A DNA stretch of 64,000 bases, from contig NC_061127.1 in assembly GCF_905220365.1 (NCBI RefSeq), positions 8,866,001 through 8,930,000 of the forward strand, given 5' to 3'. Within the stretch, counting starts at the first letter, position 1, and each line of letters begins with the position of its first letter. This document shows, in pieces, positions 55,804 through 64,000 of the stretch. Source of the stretch: Vanessa cardui. Its lineage: Eukaryota > Arthropoda > Insecta > Lepidoptera > Nymphalidae. The notes beneath the pieces were generated by a model, which was given only the letters and a program-made list of their open reading frames with translations, searched no databases and was not told where the DNA came from. The position numbers and the translations under genes are program-made.

Positions 55804-55900
55804 AGACCTGTCCAATTATGGGCCTGTAGCCATCACCTCCTTTTTCTCCAAGGCAATGAACTCAATTCTAACTGCCAGCTCCTGCAAAAAGTTCCATCAA
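55804..55900 (+). pseudogene. Fragment of LINE reverse transcriptase
   Basis: In the frame starting CTG at 55808 the translation reads LSNYGPVAITSFFSKAM and continues NSILTAS. This matches the conserved reverse-transcriptase block of the SNYRPIALTSxxSKxME type found in Jockey/I-like LINEs. The hallmark Arg of NYRP is Gly here. About 30 codons remain, with no other motif nearby. Its source differs from the intact LINE at 34-39 kb, which has LRPIGILPVLSKVLEK at this place. Confidence 0.55.
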
Positions 55901-56318
55901 GAGAAGTAGTTCCCAAGTGATTCGAATAATTTTATTACAATATATATAAAATATATCTAATTTATAACATAATATGATCTATTTGAGTGTATTAACTTGA
56001 TTAATTTAACCTTTAGTTACGTTGCGTTATAATAAAGCGATTGCAATTTAACTCGCGTTAAGCGTAAACTGGTTATACATTAGGATAATTGACTTGTTAC
56101 TATTAAGCATGTTCACGTTTAATCACATGACTGCAATCATAATCGAGGCCAATGATTTAGGGTCAGTTTGAAACCACAAGGAGCATGGCTAATTAACCCT
56201 TCCATCTTTGTATTCAACCCTACAGCCTACATGATATATTATTAGGTTGTGTGATATAAATTGATTTATAATTATCAAAAATTATTATATTATAATATGA
56301 ACAAACACTCTTATATCA

Positions 56319-56585
56319 GAGCTGAGATGGCTCAGTGGTTGAAACGCGTGCATCTTAACCGACGATTGCGGGTTCAAGCCAAGGCAAGCACCACTACAAA
56401 TATGTGCTTAATTTGTGTTTATAATTCATCTCGTACTTGGAGGTGAAGGAAAACATCGTGAGTAAACCTGCATGTGTGTAATTTCATCGAAATTATGCCA
56501 CATGTGCATTCCACCAAACCAGTAAAACCTGCAAGGAATGTTGTTAGTAACAACCTGCAACTGCTGCGATAAGCCCTCCTCTTGT
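56319..56585 (+). mobile_element. SINE of GCTGAG-head subfamily, tail lost
   Basis: Head AGCTGAGATGGCTCAGTGG, box B GCGGGTTCAAGCC, body with GCACCACTACAAATATGTGC and a GTGAAGGAAAACATCGTGAG block. The 3' third is disrupted (ACCTGCAAGGAATGTTGTTAG) and no simple tail remains. The head type predicts that it belonged to the (TTTAC)n subfamily. Confidence 0.8.
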
Positions 56586-58139
56586 TTTAAGCTTATTATA
56601 TATATTTTACAATAGCAACATAATATATTAAATTGTTAATATATTCCTGTTGTTTTCTCATCTAACCCTATATTTTAAATCTATAATAAAAGCCAAGGGA
56701 TGTCATATGTTTCGGATAGCTATTTGAATGGGTTTTATTTAGTATGATTTATTTTTCAATAAATACCTATACATAAGTCTATTAAAATGTTATCTTTTAT
56801 AGAACTATGAAAAAAAACTTTCTTTTTAAATTTTATTTGCGACATCCACGGGCTCACGGTTGCCAGTGCCTTTTTTACATTCTACTTTTATACATTTTGG
56901 CGTTTTATATTTTTATTAAACATCAGCAGATCTTTGCTACGCTTCACACTGCCTTTTTTATTTTAAAATAATATATACATAATCCACTATAAATCACATA
57001 TAATAATATTTTTAAAAATTAATTAAGAGCGCACGATTAAATTCAGTGTAATATAAATTGTATACACCTAATAATATAAGCTTAGGTTTGGTTCTATATG
57101 TTCTCTAAACTAAATTTAACATTTAATGGACTCAAAATATTGTTGTCTTGATTCATGTGAGTGATGAAACGGGTAAGCGAGTGTTTTAATGCCGGATAAC
57201 TACTACAGATTTGTGTATGGGTGCGTTAAAATTATCATCATTGTAATATATCATTACAATGTACAAAGTGTATAATTATGAGAGTACTAACTAGTTTGTA
57301 GTAATTTATCTTAATTTGAAGGTTGAATGAATTTTCAAATCCAATTATTGAACGATAATTATAGCGTTTTATTATTGCCTGAACGTATTCAATAATAAGA
57401 ACAATTAATCATTTCATGTTCGTAAACACACACACTCAATAATTTCATAAAGTTTCGCTACAAAAGGTTGATGATTAAGATAAATATATACTTCTAAGGC
57501 GTATGTTTATACGGGTTTAATATTTGTTTGTTATTGAATGTATAAGACGTTTGCGAATCCTCCCAAGATATACACTATATTGGCTTTCCTTTGACATAAA
57601 CGAACAGACTACGCAACGACTACGACTACGCTGTTTGCTCACTTCCGCAACATGAATATCATAACCGAGGACGGAGTAGTCGAGTCAATTGCACGGAATT
57701 AATTTAGCAAAGTAATCCAGAAAGTTTTGTGATGGTGAAACAAGTCGCAAGAATGAACTACTGTATAATATAAACAAGACAAACTCACAGGACACGGCTT
57801 ATGACAGTCATATAAATGGAAATTGTCGCGATTTTAGTTTCCCGAGCTTCTCACATTGCGAGCTGGTTTCGGAAATGACATTGAATTGATATAGTGCCGG
57901 AGACAATTGTTTACACGCGTTTGGTGAAACATGTTGTTAACTTACTTGAACTTGTTCTGTAAATAGCGCTTCTGAAATCGATCGCGATAACGATTACGGA
58001 AAATATATTATCGATTACATTTTCAGAACTCAAAATGCGTTCGTTCTAAGCTGTTTATTGTACTCTAAGAGTCGTTTATATTCGTGTTCGGAATATATTG
58101 CATTCAAAATGTTTACGAAAGGTATAATATCGTGAGCGA
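56586..58139. other. AT-rich non-coding stretch
   Basis: No gene or element is recognised. A slightly GC-richer patch near 57590-57960 is non-repetitive. Confidence 0.45.
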
Positions 58140-58330
58140 ATTTCTGCCAATGTGGCATTCAATAGAATAGTCGAAGGAGGTCTTATAGTATACAAGAGTG
58201 TGGGCAAATACAGGTGCTTTCTCTGTTACTTCAAACTCATAGTTCGGTGGGACGGTAATCCAACACGACCGGAGAAAGATCATGCGCTGGACCAAAGGCT
58301 TTACTTGACGGGGCGAGTGTTGTATAACCA
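58140..58330 (-). mobile_element. Second SINE family, copy 2 (body only)
   Basis: The complement of this segment aligns to the body of 51676-52020 through a CCTTTGGTCCAGCGCATGATC block, a TCTCCGGTCGTGTTGGATTAC block, ACTATGAGTTTGAAG, AAAGCACCTGTATTTG and TTGTATACTATAAGACC. The head is absent. Open frames on both strands here are by-products of the repeat. Confidence 0.6.
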
Positions 58331-60039
58331 ACATCCGTACAGCTGTTAGAGAATTTGTTGAAATAAAAATACAATATCATAAATACGCTTAAATTTTTAT
58401 TACGATTTAATACACGATTTGTTGTTTAAATTTGTTACAGATTGTCATTCTTGCGTACAAATTAAAAAAAACATTGAATAATATCGAAGTGATAAAACCT
58501 TAATTAAAGCAACTATTTGAATTTCTTGAAATAGACGATGTTTGAGTTATGAATTAGGTTTTTTTTTTTAAATTTATAATATAAATTTAATTAATTATTT
58601 AGGAATAATGTCGGTCATCATGATAGCTTGCTACTGGTAGGTTTACTTGTATTTATTTAGAGTTAAATGTAAACTGCAAAATTCACATGATTCTATACTT
58701 TACAATTTTTTTTTACGATTTTTCAAAATGCGTTAAATTATGCGTATTACAATTAAACAATTTAAAAGGTTGGAATTACCTATAATGAAAGCATACTCAG
58801 TGTATGTACTTAATAAGATACAGTTACAAATATATATATTTCAATCTAATTTGATTAAAAAAGTAACTTTTTTGACTATGAAGGCATAGTTACGTGCTTA
58901 ACGAGGTTACGTTACTCTGTTCGAATATGTAATTTTTTTATCTATGATAACTAAAGGTTCAATTTAACTCATTCAATTTAAGTTTAGTTATAAGAAAATT
59001 TAAGTAATATATTTTCTTACAAAACCATACAAAATTCTTCACATAAATAAACAATGCAACCGTTGGTGACAAAAGTCGGATACGAATGACGAATGCACGT
59101 TGCACGATGAACTTAAATTTCTAGTAGCGTTCTTGCATTATTTATAACAATTTCGGACTCGCACCAGTCGTGAAACTAGAAAATGGAGAAAATTATGTAC
59201 AGAATAGCACGGTTTATTGCCTGCCAACTTGTGCATCTCCCGGCTATGAATAGCGTCGTATGTCACCTACTTCGAAATTTGCTTATATTTATTAAATGAA
59301 CGTGAAATTTTGTGACTTGTACGATACATCTTGCCTTTATATTTTTGAATTAATGTACGAAGTTGATAAACATGTGAAATAATAAATTGTTAGATAAGAA
59401 CCGGTGCAACATATTAATAATAAAAAAGGCACCTTTTTCTTCAACTGAGAGTATGTGCAGACTGGTAATATTTTTGTTCCAGAATCGTTTCGTTGCTAAA
59501 TGTTATCTAATTCGTTTTTAAATAAAATTTCAAAGTTTCAATCCAATAAAAACACGATGTTCTTTAATTTGATTAGTATAAATAAGCGTATTTTAATTAA
59601 GTTATAATAATATTTTTATAGATTAATTTTTCAACGTGCTTTATGACTTTCGTTTGTATTTTAATCTTAGAAGCATGTATCTGGAGATTCATGTTAATGT
59701 GTTCTGAATTTTTAAATGTAAAATATACTTTACGCGAGACACACAGCGATCGTATCTTATTTTTGACATTTTTATTTTAAACTTACGTCCGACGTTGTTA
59801 CCAAGTTACGTAACTATAAAATTACGTCATAAAATAACTTTGTTGTGTATTTTTATAACTTGTGAGGAATTTTAGAACTAAACTTTTATAATCAGTCAAG
59901 GATGTAAAAAAAATATGAGTTTTTTTTGTCATTAAAAACATTAGTCGGCTGTCTGGTCATATAGATTTGATATGGTCTGTCACCATCACCCTCAGACATA
60001 AGTTTATAATAGTATATAGGAAAAATAAGGTAATAACTT
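58331..60039. other. AT-rich non-coding stretch
   Basis: No gene or element is recognised. A non-repetitive patch near 59040-59260 is slightly GC-richer. Confidence 0.45.
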
Positions 60040-60198
60040 TATATCATAAATGCGCCACCAATTTTAGGCAGTAAGATATACATGTTGCATTTGTAGTAAT
60101 TCTGACTCACTCACCCTTTAGTCCGGAACAAAGTAATACTTAGTACTGCTGTTTGGCCGCAAAATAATCAAATGAATATGTTTGTACAGAGCCCTACC
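60040..60198 (-). repeat. Copy of dispersed repeat RepA
   Basis: The plus strand carries TGCGCCACCAATTTTAGG, CTGACTCACTCACCCTTTAG, AAGTAATACTTAGTACTGCTG, TTTGGCCGCAAAATAATC and TACAGAGCCCTACCG, the complements of RepA blocks in order. Intermediate divergence. Confidence 0.6.
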
Positions 60199-60637
60199 GT
60201 CGAATGAATATTTAAGAAGACCCTTCTGAATGTTGATTATATAAAAAAGCGATAAAATTAAATACGTCAAAATATAAATACTGTCGTCTGAGTTAAACGT
60301 TAGATTAATTAAATCGCCAGACGTAATTCTCTTTAAAATGAAGGGCAAGAGGAAACTAGAGTTTCCACGAGGGTTGGAGATAAATTTCAAGAACTCATTT
60401 ACATCGAAAATCGCTTATGTTCGTTGACCGTAGCTAGACATTCCCACGAGTACCCATTTGCATGTTATACCGATTACTTTTTACAAGTTCACTAATTTTG
60501 TCCTTTTAAAAGAAAGTTAAGATGATTATGTTCGAAACATTCTTACGAAATAACGGCTGTTTTTGTTTTATGAGCAAAATAATATATATATTTTTATATA
60601 CAGTATATTTCACAGCTTCCTTCACAATTATAATCTT
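60199..60637. other. Non-coding stretch
   Basis: No gene is recognised. A short GC-richer piece around 60300-60400 is unidentified. Confidence 0.45.
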
Positions 60638-60647
60638 AATGTGTAAA

Positions 60648-60945
60648 AGTAAAGTAACAGCCCTTAAAATTCCCACTGCTGGGCTAAGACCTCCTCTCCC
60701 ATTAAGGAGAGGGTTTGAAACATATTCCACCACGATGTTCCAATGCGAGTTGGTGGAATTTACATCTGGCAGAATTTCGATGAAATAAGACACATGCAGA
60801 TTTCCTCACGATGTTTTCCTTCACCGCCGAGCACGAGATGAACTGTAAACTTAAGCACATATATACAGTGGTGCTTGCCTGGGTTTTAACCCAAATTATC
60901 GGTTAAGATGCACGCGCTCTAACCACTGGGCCATCTCAGCTCAAA
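60648..60945 (-). mobile_element. SINE, (TTTAC)n-tailed subfamily, with 10-bp target duplications
   Basis: On the minus strand GAGCTGAGATGGCCCAGTGG, box B region (degraded: GGGTTAAAACCC), body and a (TTTAC)n tail. Flanked by perfect duplications AATGTGTAAA at 60638-60647 and 60946-60955. It shares with 54606-54901 the GCTGAG head, the CCATTAAGGAGAGGG body word and the tail. The plus strand keeps an open frame across it that has no meaning as protein. Confidence 0.92.
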
Positions 60946-60955
60946 AATGTGTAAA

Positions 60956-62938
60956 TATCAATGAAAATATAATTAACCAAACATTAATTATAATTTTCTC
61001 TCTCATGAACGAAAAACATATCTTTATTTTATTTTAATGCATTTTAATATTTTAAACGTATATGCATGTATTACTTATTCTAAGTAGACCCATATTTATA
61101 GTAGTATTTATGCAAAATTTTTATAAATATGTAATAGTCTAATTTATAAAATTGAAGATATCTCGAAGTTAATTGATATTAAATAAAAAAATATTTCAAA
61201 GAATATTTTCTTTTATTGGATGAATATTTCAGTATCAAAAATAATGTTAATTTTTGGTATTTCCTAAGTTTCAAAGCATAAAGCTATGCTTTGTCTCATA
61301 GATAGCTTTAAGTTATTTATATTAGGAAGTTCTTGTCGATTTATGAGATCTACGAGTTTCGATGTTCTGGTATATTTGTCACAATTCTCAGAATTTGCTT
61401 CGTAAGCGACATGACCAAAATCTTTTGACCGGTCGCTTTATATTGATTTCTTTATACATACATATGTTTATATATTTTTCGAATAGCGAATTGGAGCTAT
61501 GTACAGTGGTTATTGATACTCCCGGGAAATTTTCTGGCACGGAATCATAGACATGACAAACACATTAATTTAAAAATAATAAAATAAATTAAGGACACAT
61601 TGCAACTTATCCCAGGCAGCAGCTAACTTTATATAAAATATAAATCATATAAATAAAACAAATAAGAAAAGTTATTTATGAATGTATTGCGTAATCATAT
61701 TATTTATTTTACGAAACATAAGAAGCGTAAAAAAGGTCGTTAACCTTTGTATTTGTATAATATTTTCGTTATATCTCTGAAGATATACATTCATCATTTT
61801 CCTTTGAAGTGATCCGAAATATGTAAAATTTTAAGATTAATATTCTTACTCAGTAATCAGGTTCAAAGACACTTAATTCGGTCCTGTTTTATAAGGTCGT
61901 TGACTTTTTCCGACCGCTTTATAGATCGCTTTATCTCTGCTCCCAATAACAAGTTATCTATCAGACCCTAATCATTATAAGCATAGGAATTAAAAGATTC
62001 AGGAATATTTCAGTCGTAAAAAGTAATTTATTTGATTATTCGTGCAGATTTATCGTTTGTTTTAATATTTTTACTCATACTGAAAACAAAAAATGGTTTC
62101 CTGAGAAAATAATTTGCATTTTAATACATTTTTTTCGCAGACTGAAGAGGCAGTATTAATTTTTTTTTAATTTATAATTTTGTTGTAACGACTACACTTT
62201 TCCCATTATATTTAATAGTTTATTATAGTATAATTAAAACTGTACTTTGTAATAATTATTGCTCTTCTTTTAGGTTTTAGGTTAGAGAGTCCCATTTTAT
62301 TTTAAATTTTAAATTTTGTTATGTCAAGGGAGTTATATGAAATTTATAATATTATTTAATAATTATAGTATTCGTGACTTTATTCCTAGTTTATTAAATA
62401 TAGTATATGTGTTAAATAAATAAAAGTAATAATAAATGTTATTTCATTTCATCTTAGAAGAAACGTTCCTTCTATCGATACTTCTTAGGTCTGAAGTATT
62501 TTTGATTGCCTTTATTTAATAAAGATTTTTACGTCAACTTTGAGTACGAGGTAATTTTGAACAATGCTCTTGCGAATAAACTGATGTAAGTAAAATTCAG
62601 GGCAATCTTTAGTTACGAATGGTTTTTATTTCTGTCAAAGTGCTTTTATCTGCTTTTCGCGTTTAGAGAGAGTTTTAATGGCGCTAAACTACTGTTTTCT
62701 GTATCATAAAGTATTATAAGCCGTGGCGGAACTCGTGTAGCTTTTATTTTGGTTTACAGGTTTTTATTTAATAGCTTGAGTTTTGTTTAGTTCACTAAAA
62801 TCCGGGTATATTAACAATATTGATGTATTAAACCACTAGAAAGATTACAAATTCGATTGAAAACTAAAAACTAAAACAGATATGCAAACCTTAACAGTAT
62901 TCCCTTGTAGTTGACAAACAAAGAAATTTTATATTAAA
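60956..62938. other. AT-rich non-coding stretch
   Basis: No gene or element is recognised. Low-complexity A/T sequence throughout. Confidence 0.5.
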
Positions 62939-63220
62939 CTAGTTGCGCCCGTGAACTTGTACGCGCTTGAAATTAACAAAAAAAATCTTATTGTAGCCTA
63001 AATTACTTACCCTTATTATATCAGTTATCTTGTAGACAAAGTCCTGTATCGGTCCACCCGTTGCAGAGATTACAAACAAAACAAATAGACAGACAGACAG
63101 GCAGACAAAATTGTAAAAAATATTACATATATGTACTGTGTATACAGACATATGCATTGAGTAAAAAGGGCTATTTTAATGTTACAAACAGACTCTCCAA
63201 TTTTATTATAGTATATATGA
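62939..63220 (-). mobile_element. Complete short non-autonomous Helitron (282 bp)
   Basis: On the minus strand it starts TCATATATACTATAATAAAA and ends in CTAG (plus strand CTAGTTGCGCCCGTGAACTTG). Flanking bases are A at 62938 and T at 63221 on the plus strand, giving the expected A|T target. The interior has AAAGTCCTGTATCGGTCCAC and (CAGA)n-like AGACAGACAGACAGGCAGAC. The 8635-8822 fragment is a second member. No coding capacity; open frames are incidental. Confidence 0.78.
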
Positions 63221-64000
63221 TAGCATTCACTTCTGACTATAAGGTCTGTTTTACAAATCTTTTCCACTTTGCACGGACTTTAGTACTGCTTCACGATTGC
63301 CAGTCATTGATTGACAATGCACTGTCTTCTGACATAGTAAGGACACACGCTATGGCCACACCTCAAACCTCAGACGCTCTTGGAATTAATCCGCTACGAC
63401 AGTGTCACCTAGAATGTCCCGGCGGGACACCTTAGAAGGAAGTTTAAGTTTCGTTGTTATTTATAGACAAAAAAATTGGAGATAGGTTTTATATCAAATT
63501 TGTAAACAAAACTTTACCATTGCAATCTTTTTGAATTCATAAAAGTGACATATAGTATGTATGTAAAGCATCGTGAAAAAATATGATTCTATTTTTTTTG
63601 TGTAGAGTTTGGCTACTTGACCAAATATATCTCATTAACTAAATGCAATTAAATTTTGCCAAAAACGTTGGATCAAGTTTATGGTTAAGATGTTTCTTTA
63701 GCGATAATTGTCTTACCTAATTGAAGAGGCGGTCTATCGTTTACATTTTTAAAATAGGTATTTTCTGCTAGCAGAATACACACATACGTTTGACAAAAAT
63801 ATTAATCATGATAAAATATACAATTAATAAAAATAAAACCCCATTGTATTGGGTTTTCGTAATTTTAATAAAGACTTTTAAAAAAAGAACTATAGTGTTA
63901 CAACACTATAGTCTTTATATTCTGTAGGAAATCCATTTTATCTCTTCGAAAATTCGCTAGTAACATCAAACACAGAATAAACTTGAAGATAATCTTTACC
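63221..64000. other. AT-rich non-coding end of window
   Basis: No gene is recognised. The plus-strand frame ending near 63435 spans the Helitron and flank and has no known motif, though 63290-63430 is GC-richer. A hairpin lies at 63889-63912. Confidence 0.45.
63889..63912. repeat. 11-bp perfect inverted repeat
   Basis: Arms ACTATAGTGTT (63889-63899) and AACACTATAGT (63902-63912) with a 2-nt spacer. An alternative longer pairing joins ATAAAGACT (63868-63876) with AGTCTTTAT (63910-63918). Confidence 0.85.

Noticed and set aside
60522..60788. Open frames on both strands across 60506-60793
   Set aside because: They cross the SINE at 60648-60945 and the translated text is SINE sequence.
1..64000. 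CRISPR arrays, bacterial operons, telomeric TTAGG arrays, rRNA or known microRNAs
   Set aside because: None seen on reading both strands. The sequence is insect nuclear DNA, and the repeats are dispersed retroposons and microsatellites rather than regularly spaced arrays.

Overview
The window is AT-rich nuclear DNA from an insect, most likely a butterfly or moth. It is dense in A/T homopolymers and TA microsatellites. Many small retroposons share a tRNA-like head (GAGATGGCCCAGTGGTTAGA), a body typical of lepidopteran SINEs, and simple-repeat tails. The Helitrons end in the hairpin-CTAG signature common in Lepidoptera. Nymphalid butterflies are a reasonable guess because these SINEs resemble the Metulj-type families of that group, but no host gene is present to fix the taxon.

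I see no confident host protein-coding exon. Almost all strong coding signal belongs to transposable elements. (1) At 28642-31176, minus strand, lies a decayed, internally deleted Helitron with recognisable N-terminal and Pif1-type helicase C-terminal parts and both termini in an A/T target. (2) From about 33980 to at least 38725, minus strand, lies a two-ORF non-LTR retrotransposon of CR1-like type with both ORFs open: a PHD-finger/coiled-coil ORF1 and an endonuclease/reverse-transcriptase ORF2. A tRNA-like box A/box B module sits about 50 nt upstream of the ORF1 start. (3) tRNA-headed SINEs of two co-varying subfamilies occur at 6049, 39650, 53112, 54606, 55637, 56319 and 60648, plus older heads. 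Several have target-site duplications I could read directly. (4) A second SINE family occurs at 51676 (plus) and 58140 (minus). (5) Short non-autonomous Helitrons occur at 18524, 22856 and 62939, with fragments at 8635, 39399 and 46408. (6) Two other dispersed repeats, called RepA and RepB here, and three fragments of an unidentified element's C-terminal coding region fill much of the rest.

Layout: 1-15 kb is mostly featureless AT-rich DNA with one SINE and a few repeats. From 15 to 24 kb are GC-richer islands and many small repeats. At 27.1 kb is a candidate 24-residue transmembrane microprotein ORF. From 28.6 to 39.1 kb are the large Helitron and LINE. At 42.2 kb is a GC-rich, CpG-containing, G-quadruplex-capable island that looks like a promoter or first exon. 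From 51 to 61 kb is a SINE-rich interval. The arrangement suits a large intron or gene desert whose non-repetitive GC-richer patches could be regulatory.

The main points for a second look are the intact LINE with its tRNA-like leader, the SINE at 39650 with a triplicated and inverted head inside perfect 12-bp duplications, the 26-bp perfect hairpin inside another SINE, the in-frame deletion Helitron, the microprotein ORF, and the GC island.
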